Assembly: GCA_030248135.1 (NCBI GenBank)
Contig: JASANC010003348.1
Coordinates: forward strand, 124,001-188,000
Direction of reading: 5' to 3'
DNA length: 64,000 bases
From: Theristus sp. LFF4_11
Lineage: Eukaryota; Nematoda; Chromadorea; Monhysterida; Xyalidae
Part shown: piece after piece, positions 11,351 to 25,000 of the stretch
Numbering within the stretch: position 1 is the stretch's first letter
Layout: the number at the start of each line of letters is the position of its first letter
Translations under genes and position numbers: made by a program
The notes under the pieces: model-generated
What the model was told of the DNA's origin: nothing
Databases searched by the model: none
The model's input: only the letters and a program-made list of their open reading frames with translations

Positions 11351-14300
11351 CTGAAATAATTTAGCAAAGGTTTTGCTGAATTTGCTGATTGTTATGCGGG
11401 TGTCACTAAAAAAAATCATCGTATGAAATGTGTGGCCGCACCCGCTATATTTCATAAGACCGACTCTCTCCGATATACCTAGTTTTTTTCTGATGAATAT
11501 ACTGTGCACGTTGTTACAACACCGAAATGTTGTACCATGACACCAAACGCACAGGCTCACGCGGTACTGGTGAAACTTCTATGTGCCTGTGCGTTTGTTC
11601 GACTGTGCCTGCATACCGTATATATAATAACGAGAATTTACCAGTTACAAATTTCGAATTACAAATTACAAGAAGTTACAAATTTACGAGTATATCATGG
11701 TGAGGTTGGCCGCCGAAGACTGACGATCGCCAGAAAATCGATAATACAACGAGAACACGGCGTTCACAGCCGCCAAAAGTTCAGCGCGCATTCAAGCAAA
11801 ATTTTGGAAATGAAAATATCAAAAAGAAATCCGGTCTCGATTTTATTCTTGTTTTGGTGCGTTCAAAAAATTCCTTTGGGAATACGAAATTCGAATTAGA
11901 TGCGGCACACGTGAAAATGCATCAGCCAAAAAAACGGACGCCCACGGCCACACACACACTCACACAGGAAATCAACCCGATATCATCATAAATATCATCT
12001 TTGGCGTGGTTTTTTGGCATATGGGCGAAAAGAGGAATTATACGTACTGAAATTATGCACCAAAAAAATCGCAAAAATCCTGCAAAGTGCTGCTCACCCG
12101 AAAATCGACAGCAACCCTCCCATTATACTGCAGCTGCGCAAAATATCAGTGAGCCAAGAAGAAACAGCGGTGACACTGAACTGGCTGTTTGTCGATGGGC
12201 GAAAATAGAGCCGCCGTTACGATTTGAATTGTGTATTTTTATTTGTTTACAATCGCCCGTTATAATAATGCAACAACGTCTTTATTTCAGTGTTGGCAAA
12301 TACACAGTTTTTTTTGCAATTGAAATATAATTCCTGAAAATTGTTATAGTAAATCCCGTATTGAAGATGAAAGATAACCTTGAAAGCAACATTTCACAGC
12401 AATTTTAACTAAAAATAAAAAAGTCCACTGTTTTTTGTTTCCGAGATTGGAGAATGTAAAAAGAATTACATGAAAACTGTCTTTGCAAAACATACAAAGA
12501 AAAACTCATTTAGAATAAGTTGTACAAAAAAGTGAAAAAACAGAAACTAAGCGAAAAAACGATTTTTTCCAACAATCTGTCTGTCAGCGCGCAGTGAAAA
12601 TACAACAAAACCCTTGCTGAGATTTGTTACTATTCCGTAGCTTTTACCACAGCAAATGGATTCTAAGCTTCGTGTCATATTCCAATTTTTGCGCGAAAAT
12701 TCAGCTACTCTTGCAGTCTAGTACACGGTGTTCCAGAAGCACAATAGATTTCGGTGAAAAACTGCGGTGTGGTGATCAGTTATAGGAAATGGATTTTTTG
12801 TATAAAATTGCTTTAAAATTTTGGATTGTGTTTTTTCCAGACACCCGAGATTGATTCCTGAAAACCGGACGTCTCAGGATACCAGAATGTTCTGCGTTTT
12901 TCCAGCGTCGCAATTCTGCAACACCGTGTATTGTGTCGCGTGTGGTCAGGTTACCACTGCAGCGGAAAATGAAACCTCGAAAATGCGGGAACGTCAAATG
13001 CTATTGAGAGGGTTATCTTGCCCGGAAATCTATGGCGTGTGGTGGAAAAGCGCAGACTGGGGGCTTGCAGCAGTGGATTGGGACGGGGCTGGCCATATGC
13101 CAAGCGTCTGTGTGTGCTTCCCGAATTCAGGATGAACGAAATTTTATATAGGAAAACGTAACAATGGTATTTATCGTGACCCCACTTCCGTTTGAACCCT
13201 AATAAATTTAAATCGCTCTTTGTTATGGTCGACAATAAAATCAGAAATACCATGTGAAACGCAAACCCAAAACCAATAACATCATAATTTGAAGACACCT
13301 CTAAATTAGTGCAATAATCGATTTGATTGATCGACTTTCAGACGGAAGAAGAAATTATTTTGCATTGACACTTTTATCTGTCAACAACAACGTTTTACGT
13401 TTCTGAATATTGACGAATAAATCCGCGACATTGATTGTTGCACTAAAGTCAATGTACATAAATGTTACACTGCAAAGCCGCTTCAGCTAAAGCTGTTTGC
13501 GATAAAGGTGTGTTGCATTTTTAAATCAAATTTTTAAATTCAACCAGCGCACACTGACTGGTCATTGGTCAATACAGTATACGAATCCCAACACGAACTT
13601 GATTGTTTGCAAAATGACCGCATGTGCAAAACTGTAATGTAATCGGAAAAAAACGTAAAATCCTGTCCAAGACTTGCAACTTCAGGAATTTTTGGTCAGG
13701 CCATGAAAATCGGTTGACACGGTAAGTTACCGTACATTTACGTGAACGTGCAGCTTTCGCACCGGAATTACCGTAACCGTATATGTTGACAAAAACTCGC
13801 ATCTTTTCGTACAGGTGCAAACGTGTAATAATCACACTCAAAACTACAAACTACATCACTGAGTGTCCTGAGCTGAAACAGCAACAAAAAATTTCGTTGA
13901 ATCTTTACAGATCTAAACCACCACGCAAATCTTCGTGTTTTTCGTTCCCTGTTAGCTTTAAAACACACAGCGCTGGTCCACTTTAGCTCAGCTGCTGCTA
14001 CCAGGCTCAAAACGCACATCCACTGAATAAAAGACAAATTCAAATTCTGGTGTTTGTGTTAGCTAGCACAGCTTGACAACAAGATCAGTTTTCTTCTGTA
14101 TTTGTGAGCTGCATCGTGTGTTTGGTGGTTTACAGGTTTCGCCAAGTTCCAAAGAACAGAAACTGCTGCAATTGACGTTTCAATGGGCTATGGCTATGGG
14201 CTTCCAGGGCTGAACGGCTTTTTCTTAAAATGTGTCAGAGAATGTGTCCATTTTAAAACCGAGACGAGTCAACAAATCAAGAAACATTTTCTCCGTGCTT

Positions 14301-16065
14301 TGCCACCACCGTATTTTACTTATCATTCACAGGAAAGCAATGTTTCATTCACAAATCTGCAGGTAATTCACATTGTAACCCGGTCCTTGTGATAATGGAA
14401 AATAGCAGATTTGGCCATGATTTACAAAAGCTGATTATGCATAACGATAGTTGCAAGTTTTTCCACATTGGACGTTGCCCAACACAAGTGAAAGCTGACA
14501 AAAACTACTTCTTATAACCAAATATCAGAAGAATTTGAAGAACGACAACATTTCCAGTCCAGTCAAACTGACCATTAGAAACGCCCAACTTTTGATTACA
14601 CAATAAAAACAGGATAGTCTGTTTAAAATGCGTCACGTCTGACGTCTGACACCAACAAAGTTACCACAAACCTGGTAAACGCAAACAAAACAAATAAACC
14701 ATAAATTATCTATAGGTAATTGTACCTGTCTGCTATTGCTACACACAAAAGCGGAAACCAAAACTGTGACTCAAACGCTTAAGCAAATTTGAGATTCTTT
14801 CACCAATAATGCTCCCAAGATAATACCAAGGATAAAAAAGCAAAATACTGCCAAAACAAAAAAGCGACAACAAGCGAAATAAAAACAGTGTACATCGTAA
14901 CGTGAAGTGTGAACACTTCGGGTTAAATGATTCAATGACATCGTTGCCAAATTGGGTCTCGAAACGACTGTAGTCAATACGTAAATGAGGAATACATCGT
15001 AAACTAATTACACACGCCAAGCAATTGTCAATTTTAAATCTGGAAGATCAAAGAGCCTCCACCGCAGACTCAAGTACCTGTTGACTCAAAGTTCACGAGC
15101 GTTCTTAAGGCGCGTTTATAATGTTTTGGAAATTTTTTACAGTTTGTTTTCGCAAAGTGTGCAAAATTGAGAATGCAAAAATAGAAAGTCTGTACTCAAT
15201 ATAAACAGCCAAATAAAGCATGATCACAAAAACGCAAAATAAAGCAAAAGCAACAAAAGTTGAGACTTTTTGAGTGAAAAACACGACAGGCATAAAAGTC
15301 CGAAATTTTCCAGCAAATGATCAGAAGTACAGCAGAAAATATGAAGATATATGAAAAGAAAATTTGACTAGGTAGTACTCAGAATCAGAACCGAAGCGAT
15401 GACTAAAACAACCGAACTAGAGAAGCGATCACCAAAAACTGCACCGATAAAGCCACCGGAAATCTATTCACAAACGATACAAAAAAAAGCTGTCAGCATG
15501 AGCTGATGCTAATGGCCCATTCATGCACGCGCTTATGCTAATGACGCATTCATGCACACGCATACAACTATGCTGCAGCCGGAATGGTGAAGCGCCGTAA
15601 AGTGCCGCTCTGGCGTCGGGCGGTTGCATGAATGTGCGCGTGCTTTGAAACTTGAAGCGCCGTGAAATGAAGGGACGCTTCACGCTTCATGAATGCACGC
15701 TGGATGCTGCATTTTTCCAAAACGGTCAAGTTTTTCGTCGTTCGCACCAATAAACACTGGCACAAAGCGGCTGCAAGCAAGCCAGCTCATAACAAGCGTG
15801 TGTCTGCCAGTGTGTGCTGTGGTGACAGACAGTGAAACCGAAACGTCACACCGCACAAAAACACCACCGATGTTGCAACCAAAAGTGCACCACCGAATTC
15901 ATAGAGATCCATCCATCCATCCATCCATTTTATTTCGCGAAAAGCAGGATACTCCGATAAAACTGTATGAACAGCATGAAATTCGGAGACCCAAAGGAGA
16001 GATGGAAGGACCAGCACATGGAGAGATGCAGCAAACGGTTGATGATGCGATTGTAGATTGATGTA
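11351..16065. other. Non-coding stretch between the BK-like and anoctamin genes
   Basis: No exon was supported. Open frames here are short, lack family resemblance and are not bounded by matching splice phases. The start exon of the BK-like gene probably lies somewhere to the right of 11350 but could not be placed. A weak inverted repeat (CATTCATGCACGCG at one end, GAATGCACGCTGG at the other) spans about 15510-15705. A short (ATCC)n run is at 15909-15926 and a minus-strand AATAAA near 15930 could be the anoctamin poly(A) signal. Confidence 0.45.
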
Positions 16066-19000
16066 TCAGAGCTCCGTGTGCCGCTGTTGACTGACACCAC
16101 TCGCAGCTGAATTCGCTGATGTATCGCCCTGATGGCCACCAGTTGCACTCGTCTCAGTGTCACGTTCACTTTTCCGATGCAACCAAGTCGGACGTGCAGC
16201 GTTACTCGACGAACGCTGATGCTTGATGGGACTCATCGATAATGGCGAGCTGGTGGCAAACACGTTCGTTGCTGTTGGATTCGCCGGACCACGGCGACTC
16301 GCCCGGCCGACGTCATGCTGACATATCGGTATAATGGAGTTTCTTTTGTTGCTTCAAATGTGTCGCACCGACATGACGTCCTGTGCTCTCAAACATGCGC
16401 TGGCTATACACGGGAATGCACACTTTAGCGGATCGTTGAAGGGTTTAGCGAAACCGGAAGTTTAGCGCACTTTTACATGGGGCACACGTGAAAAGGTGAA
16501 CAAAACTGAAATTCGTGTGCATGAGAAACGGGTGTTCTTAAAAGCAGCTGACGTCATTTCGGTGCGACGCGTTTGAACCACTCTACAATCCATTACAGGA
16601 ACCGAGCTACATTGCCATTGTTGCATCCACCAGGATGTGTCTGTGTTGTCACATGTTGGATAATGAGTGCTGTGCTACTGTTTCGTCTGACCGGTTCTAA
16701 TGGCCAAACGTTACCTTGAGTGCTTCGCGCCGCTGAAATTCGACCTTCGCCTGCTCAATCATGACCCATTCAGGCACGTCTGGTATGACAGCGTCCATGG
16801 CGTTCTTGACCGCAAGAATAAGGTGCTGAAAAACAAAACGGAATTCAATAGTTCTCGCTCGAAAATGTATGTGAGTTGATTGGCTGTTGCTTGTCAGATA
16901 CAGAACTGTTAGGTTTCCAATCAGCAGACAGAATGCAAGTCAGTCTCTACCCGCGCGTTGAATTTGCAGGAACTGACGTTGAGCTCGTATGAACTTTTCT
17001 TTTGGTGCCGAGACTCATGCGCGCATAGATAGGTAAACCAGCTTAATGCATGACGCGGGGATTCAAAATTTCAAAGTGATCAAAGTTTTCTAAATAAGGA
17101 CGAGTCGTTTAGGCGGTTTTCCATTGACAGATAAAGATTGAAACTTAGTTTCCCTTCCTTAAGACGTCTACGTCTGTATTGAGTCACAGAACCTAAAAAA
17201 TGATAATGCGTATTTTAAGATTTGCGGTAATGTTCACCACATGAGGGCAAGATTCACCATCCCTGTTTTGACAAGCCCAAAGACGTCGTACAGGTATGGT
17301 GCGGTATGAAAAAAACTAAATCAAACAACAAACAATACCAAATCAAGTTGCGTCACCTCCAAAATGATGACAATGAACAACTGCCCGCCCCAGTCGAGAC
17401 CAGGCCACAGGCGCACGATCAAGCCGGACTGACCAATGAGCGCACAGTTCACGATCACTCCAACCACGCCCATCATCTCCATCGCGTACTGAAAAAGAGA
17501 CGACTGCAAAAGTAGAAATTTCAACTGCTTTTACAGGCATTCAGTCGCAGAATCTAAAAAAAAAGTTGATAATAACAAACAGCCAATCGCCGACGGGACA
17601 GACCTGCCAAGCCCCGATGTCCACCGACGAGCGTCCGAACGGCCTCTGCACGTTGTTGCACAGTTTGAAGGCGTCGATGCGAATTTCCAGCAGATTATTC
17701 AACAGCGCCCAAAAGGCGGCCAACGGGAATGACGGCGAGAACAAGAGCACGTAGCCAAACTGGATGAACATTTCGAGGTGGTCGTCAAGCGGGGTGCCGT
17801 AGCTGAAAATTAAATCGATGCGACTTCGAAATCGCTTTCGCAGGTTGTCGGTTGAAATTTAAAAAGGTCGATAATAAGATCTGATTTATTTTCTTGTCGG
17901 TAAAAAGGTTTGTTTCGTTTCAGCACACATAAAGAAACTTTGCTCAAAACAAAATCCTCATATCAGACGTCTGTGGGGAAACAACCCAAAGCATTAGAAA
18001 GAAACGCTCACCACGGCAACAAACACTCCAACTCGGATTGGTAAATCTCGGGCGCGGTGGTTGAATCGACGTTGAATTCGGGCACAGGCAAACGAACGCT
18101 GGCACGATGCTGAATGGCTGTATTTGTGCTGCTCGCATCTGAGTGCTGTGTGCTGATTGGCTGACCGTTTGACTCATGGCCAGCGCGCCGTTGACGTAAA
18201 CCTAAAAGAATTTTTATTGACGTTTAGCGTTCAGTGATGTTGCACATTCAAGTCTCACACACAACCGACTCAATAGACTGATAGCCCTGGCACATTTATT
18301 AAGTCTTGGATCAAAATGTTTTGAATTATTCTGTCCCCCTGGCCCTGCTTGATGTTGATAAAATAAAATGATAAATATTCTATAAATTTGAAAAACAAAA
18401 CCATTTTCTTTTTCATTTGTTTCACATTTCTGTTATTAGTATAAAACGCAAAGCAGCATTTTTATTTCACCTGTTTCAGCGTGCTCAACGGTGGGACTGA
18501 TGATGGGCGAAGCAGCACACGCGGACTCCACTGACAATGAGTCCGTTGTGTCGGATGGAATCAACCGTTCGCACTCTGACTGCGAGGCGCGATGCTCGGA
18601 ATCCTGAAAAGACAGACAAATGACAGCAAACAAATCGATGCGGGTGAACCGAATTGAAAAAGGACACTTCCACTTCCAAATCAATGACAACTCTTCAAAC
18701 TGCTGCCGCTGATGCCATATGCAGCTCACGCTCACGTGTTCACAAAACATTATTTCTGCGCATGTCAACTCGCAATAAACGCCGTTGACCTCTTTCTTGC
18801 GTTGCCTGATCGCCTGCACATGCTGGCGTAATGACGTTTCACTCAATGATTTCGTCATCCGATATGTCATTCGACTGATTTTGAAGCGTTCTTTCACATA
18901 AGGCACCACAACCTCAAAACAATTCTGCATCACTTGACGACTGATCAGCAATGTGGCCAGAGTCTGCAACAAAAAAGAATTCAACTTCCTTTTTAAAGGC

Positions 19001-22000
19001 TACTTTGAAAACTATATAACTTTTCCAATTCCAGATGTTTATTTCACAAAACAACGGCTTGTGATTCCAGACAACAACCAATCACTCAATCAATCAACAG
19101 TGTCTCATTCGAATGCAGCCAATCATCAGCTGGTTACAAAAACGAACGAAAATGCGTGCATCGCATCGCTGTTACCTCACGCAGTCGCTGCATGTCCTTC
19201 AAATAGAATGCGATGTAAAACAGCGAGCCATACGCGTTGATGCATTGGAACAGCAGTATTTTTAGTATCAAACAGTTCTCGTATTGTTCGTCTGTTCGGT
19301 AGTTCTCTGCAAATTGCAATCGGCATGGCATTTGGTTGAATTTGAAAAGTACACATGATTCGCTGCACGATCCGCTGAAAAACGCTCGTCTCAAAACCGT
19401 GCACGTTCTTCAAACCGTGTGTTTAGTGTCTTATGTTGTGAAGAAACTCAACAGCAAACAAACACTGTAACGCCTGCATGTGCGTTTGTATGTATCAGTT
19501 CGTTTGCGGTTGTGCAAGTGAAAGTGAAAGTTCACTTCAGTGAAAGAAAGTGCACGATGGTAAAACGTCCAGCTGAACAAAGTCACACGCACATCCAAAA
19601 TAAAACAGCATACGAAAGCAGTGAACGTTTTGCAGCAAGTTTCACCGACCGTTGTCATTCAAGAACACAGCCAATGACCGATAGAACATATCAGCCACAA
19701 TGATCATGCCAGCATAGACGACGATTGGCACGTACACAACCCAACGGACAAGGATTGATGAGCTGCCGAACTGCCTGCAATGGTGTTCATGAGTAGAGCC
19801 AAAAATAGACACATCGCACAGTTTGTCCTGCACAGAAAGCAAGCATGCACGTGATCCCCGACCAATCAGCTGATTGCCTATAATTTAGAGTGCCACCGAA
19901 TGCATCAAACTTACTGATCGCAGAATGTCTGCAGTCGTAGCATGCCGAACATTCCAAAAGCCATCAAAGTGATCAAGAATATTGTCACTGGCGCTGAGAT
20001 GCCGAATCGAAACAGCCGAGATTTCCACTCGGGGTACTGAGGCTCCAAACGACCGGTGACTGGACTCGCTTCATACCACTCTGCCTGAAAAAGGTTTGAT
20101 GAACATTGAGAATCCATAAAAGCTGTGCCCTTTCATACTTGCGGCGATGGTTGCTTGCACAACAATGTGAAACAGCAAGTCAAAATGGATCGTCCCACCT
20201 TGTACTCCGGTCTCGGCTCCAATAGCAGCGACTTTATATTGTGCTTGTCACTCCGGCTGCTGCCGCCCCACTGGTAAATCAGCTCCGCTTGTCTGCGCTT
20301 CCACGATTCAAGATAAGCAGTCGACCAAAGGCAGTTCACGAGAGCGAACAGCACAAACGAGACATCAGAGACGAGCTGAAAATGTGAATGAAGTAGTGCA
20401 GATTGACCAAAATTATTTTTTAGACAGGTAAACAGTTTCATGCATGACGCGGGAACTCAAAATTGGCAGTGATCCGAGTTTTCTAAATAGTACCAGGTCA
20501 CTTAGGCTATTTTGAATTGCCTGTCAGCATCTGCAAATACAATGAGTCACAAAACCCACATCAGCTTCGTTACCTCTGATCTAAAAGTCAAAGAAGCCAA
20601 AATCAAATCCATGATAGCATGCAGCTAATCAGCATAGAGATGTAACGGTCAAAAAAAAATTTTATTATTTTTTTAAGTAAAAAAATGAGCATTTTTTTAA
20701 TTTTTTTATTAAAAATTTTTGAAATTTTTTCTTTAATGTGCCCTGAAAATGCCGTTTTTGGCATAATTTTTCGAAAGTCCAACAAAAATTTTTTTTGACT
20801 TTACCTTGTCACTTAGTCTTCAACGCTGCAGGTGGTATTCTGGATCGATTTATCGACTGTTTTCAGCCTTGGTGAGTGATGATGGACTCGTGCATTGAAG
20901 TACTTGAGCGTCGCAAAGGCTAGTTCAACAAATTCCGATGCCGCTAAGGTGAGATAGAAGCAGAGAACTCACATTTATGCATCGTTTTTCAGGATCTCGA
21001 AAGGTCGAAATTGCACTGTCTGACACTGCAAGCGTAACTTCGTAACTTCGTTGGTTGCTCGTTGCTGTTTCGCCTCGTGTCGTCAGCATGATCACACCGG
21101 TTTGTTGTTGAACTTGTTTCCGTGTTATTTGAGGTGAATTGAGAGGCAAAACACGAGACGTGATGTCGTCGGTGGGAAAATGGGGTCGCCGAAACCAAGT
21201 CTGAAATTTTCACCCTCCTCCCATATGAGTGGGGGTCATATGGTAAGTCGGTGGCTTCTCAGATGGTGATATTCGGACTCCCTGAAAAATTCTGAACAAC
21301 TTTGATTTAAAAAAATTTAAAAAAAAATTTTTAAGAAAAAAATAGGGATTTTTTTGACATCTCTAAATCAGCAACGCTAAACTTCATACTGGTCCACGTT
21401 TTCACACCTGCCAGTCGAAGACCGACGCCTTCTCCAAATCGTCGTCGTCTTCCGTGAAGTCCAAAAGGCCGAACCAATAAATCACGACGCCAATAGCGGC
21501 GGGCACACAGAGCGCTTTCGTGTAATGCCCAAGCCATGCAAAATACAGGCCGATTTGAGCGCCGAAATAGTTCGAGATCGTTCGTAGAGGCTGCTCGTTG
21601 ACGGAGTACACCCAGGCGTCCCTGCAGCAACGAATCTCACTGCAGTAATGCTGCTCCGTTTTGTTGGCAAACAGCTAATTTATTACGCCAAGCTTGTTGC
21701 GCCCAAGCAAACAAATCCATCACAGGCACTCAGCCAATCAGCATGGCCCGACGGAGTAAATAAGTGAGTGTAAAGGCCCGTTTAGCCGTCCGGACGTTGA
21801 CGCACGTCGCCGTACAGACAGACACGGACGCATAAACGATGACGTGAGATGAAGTGACGTGCCGCATGGTTTTAGAATTTTTGCTCGTTTATGCGTCCGT
21901 ACGGCGACGTGCGTCGACGTGCAGACAGATACGGACGCATAAACGATGACGTGCCGTGAAGTGACGTGCCGTGACGTGCCGGATGGTTTTAAAATTTTTG

Positions 22001-25000
22001 CTCGTTTATGCGTCCGTACGGCGACGTGCGTCGACGTGCAGACAGATACAGACGCATAAACGATGACGTGACGTGCCGTGACGTTGCATTTTAGGTTCTG
22101 CCCTAAAAAGCCGTACGTCAGCGAGCAAAATTCAATCAAGTTGTGTGCCAAATTGAAATTGAATATATGCGACAACAACCAATTTTGACTGGAGAATGGA
22201 GATTGCAACTCAAATTCGAAACAACCCACAGATTCAAGTCTTTTGAAATTCCGTCTTTCGCTCAAATCTTTTGAGCAGTTCATTGAATGCAGAGCAGAAG
22301 AACAGGCGAAAACACATTGTGTTTTTCAACAGTGCGCGTGCACAAATGGTTTGCTGCGGCTGCACAATTGCTTTGCAGCAATAACACGGACTATACAGCC
22401 AGCAGCAACTATGACACCATGGCGAAGTGGTTCGTTCAGGGTTCGACTCTCAGAATGTGCAGATTAAATTTTCGCATTTTTTGCCGCACGACAAATTCTT
22501 TGGTGTTCTGTGGATTGCTATGATTTCAAAACAAAGTCACTCACAAATTTGCATCCAGCCCATTAGGCTCTGTTATTTTGTTGTGAATAGCCAGGGAATA
22601 AAAGCTAAACTGCTGACATTTTTGTTTGAGAATACAGAAAATAATCAGAAAAAAATGTCTCATTTCAGGACGATAGTGAGTGAGCATGTGCTCACAATGA
22701 AGAACACCAAAAGTAAACAAAATTGAAAAAATGGAACTTTGACGCACGGCTTTTTAGGGGAGAACCTAAAACCATCCGGCACGTCACGGCACGTCACGTC
22801 ATCGTTTATGCGTCCGTATCTGTCTGAACGTCGACGCACGTCGCCGTACAGGAGCATAAACGAGCGCGTGTTCTAAAACCATCCGGCACGTCACGGCACG
22901 TCACGTCATCGTTTATGCGTCCGTGTCTGTCTGAACGTCGACGTACGTCGCCGTACAGGGGCATAAGGCGCGGTTTAAAAAGGTGGGGGGTTTTTTTGGT
23001 GGGGTAAGTAAACTTTACCTCAGTTCTTGCAAGATGTCAGCATCATGCACCGGCATCAGCTGATGCACCAGGCGGAGGGACAGCAGTTTGGAGACTGAAA
23101 TAAAGGGCTGCAAAGATCGAAAGGAAGGTTTTCAACGAAACCAGATCATGGTGACAAAACTTTCGATTAGACTCACGAGCCACGAAGCACAGTTTTCTTT
23201 CACCATATCTTGTTTCAAATTTTTACTACACACAAAACGATTAGCAGAAAGACTCGATTGTCATTTTATTTGTTTCATTTTCTAATTACATTCACTGGTT
23301 GCTGAACAGTATTGTTTGCCGCAAGATCGTTTCAAGACTTGAGACTATTGAGCGAGAACTATGACATTCAACTAAAGTCACTCACTGATTGGCTGGCCCT
23401 CTCTCAAGCTGATGCGTAGTTCGGCGTCAGCAGCAGCGTTGGAGTCAGACGTCGACTGCAGCACAACATCGCCCGTTTTCGTTGCTCTGATCATGTCGAG
23501 AAACGTCTTCACAATCATCGCTTGCTCTTGGCCACTCAGGAAATGCGCTCGGTCTTCGACGCCCTGGCAAAAAAAAACATTGAAAATGGATTCGCAATAC
23601 ACGGAAAAAGTTATGGATTGTGTCTGCAAATGCCTTGAAACAGGTAAATAAACATAAAATTTAATTAAGAAATAGCGAAAACTTAAAATTTTATCTAGCG
23701 AAAATGATCACTGAAAGAAATGATTTTCGGTCTGGAATGAAAGAATGCGCTGGTTTGATGAATGACTGAGCAAATTCTTTCACAGGAAGATTGAATTTTT
23801 TGCAGTGTTACTAAACAGTGCGGCCTTTTTTGATTCATGAAAATTGTGGTCTCTAGTTTGTCTGATGTCAGAGTCACGTCATGTTACGTTACACACCATT
23901 GGGATTTTGAATTCCGTTCGTGTTGACCGACTAACAGCATCTAACAAGTTACAGTCGTACCTGAAAGCAGTTCGCTTCAGCAATCGTGAATTCACGCATC
24001 CCACCACCATACTTTGCTTTCAGCGGCTTTCGAAGATGCACCAACTCTGCACCTTTTAGTAAACTGCAAATGGAGCAATTATAAACCAAATTTTGTACCT
24101 TACGGCTATGTTTTTTAAACGGCACGGCATTTTGGTCGATTTCGCGCTCATGATGACAGCTAATCAGCAATCTCAAATCAAAACGCCGCTATTAGCTGCA
24201 ACTTGAACAGCAACACAAAGCTCACGTGATATATCGGGCAGATAAATAGAGCGCGTATGAGTCGGACAATCGATGGTAGTGCACCTGAAAATGAACGAGT
24301 GCTGCGACTGATTGCTTTTCACAAAAAAACTCAAAAAGTTGCCAGCAAAATTAAAAGAAAAAAACGGAAACGACACCGGACGAGACGAACCGACCTGGAA
24401 CTTGAGTCCGGGTTCGTGCGATTTCAGCATATGCAACAGCCAGGTGGCGAGCGAGTGTGCGTGCGCGTGCTGCGGCGCGAGCGTCATCAGAACGCAGCAT
24501 TTCGGCGCCCGTTTCGCGCAACGCCAAATGTCGGACGCCAACGCTAATCGAGCGCCCTCGTCTACGAGCTTTCCGAGGTGCAGCTCCGTCAGACGACGAC
24601 GAAACGCGAATTTGGACGCTGAGAAAACAGTGAAATCGGGACGTTCTCGTGGCAGTCACCTGTTCTATGTCATATGCGACATCAGCGCACTGTATCATGC
24701 GACGAAATGTTGATTTGCCGTGTTGGGGATGTGTGTGGACTGAGCGGCACCTTGATCGTAGACCGTGGTACGGTCGTTGTGTTGTGATGATTGGCAGATA
24801 TTATGACAGAGATCCGACTCGCGGGAGTTCGCCTTGACGCCAACTTTTGAAGCGGGCTTTTTTATATCTTTTTTAGATATACATTCAGATATGGATTTAG
24901 ATGAGTTTTCGACGACCGAAGATTGTGAAATTAACAGACAATCGCTGTGCAAAAAAGGCACCGCACATTGCAGATTTGTGTTCCATTTGGTACCAAAAAA

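Noticed and set aside
14739..15020. Minus-strand open frame rich in hydrophobic residues
   Set aside because: AT-rich composition, no splice-phase partners and no family resemblance; random open frame.
22243..22726. Open frames in the centre of the fold-back element
   Set aside because: Short overlapping frames on one strand with no motif or codon bias.
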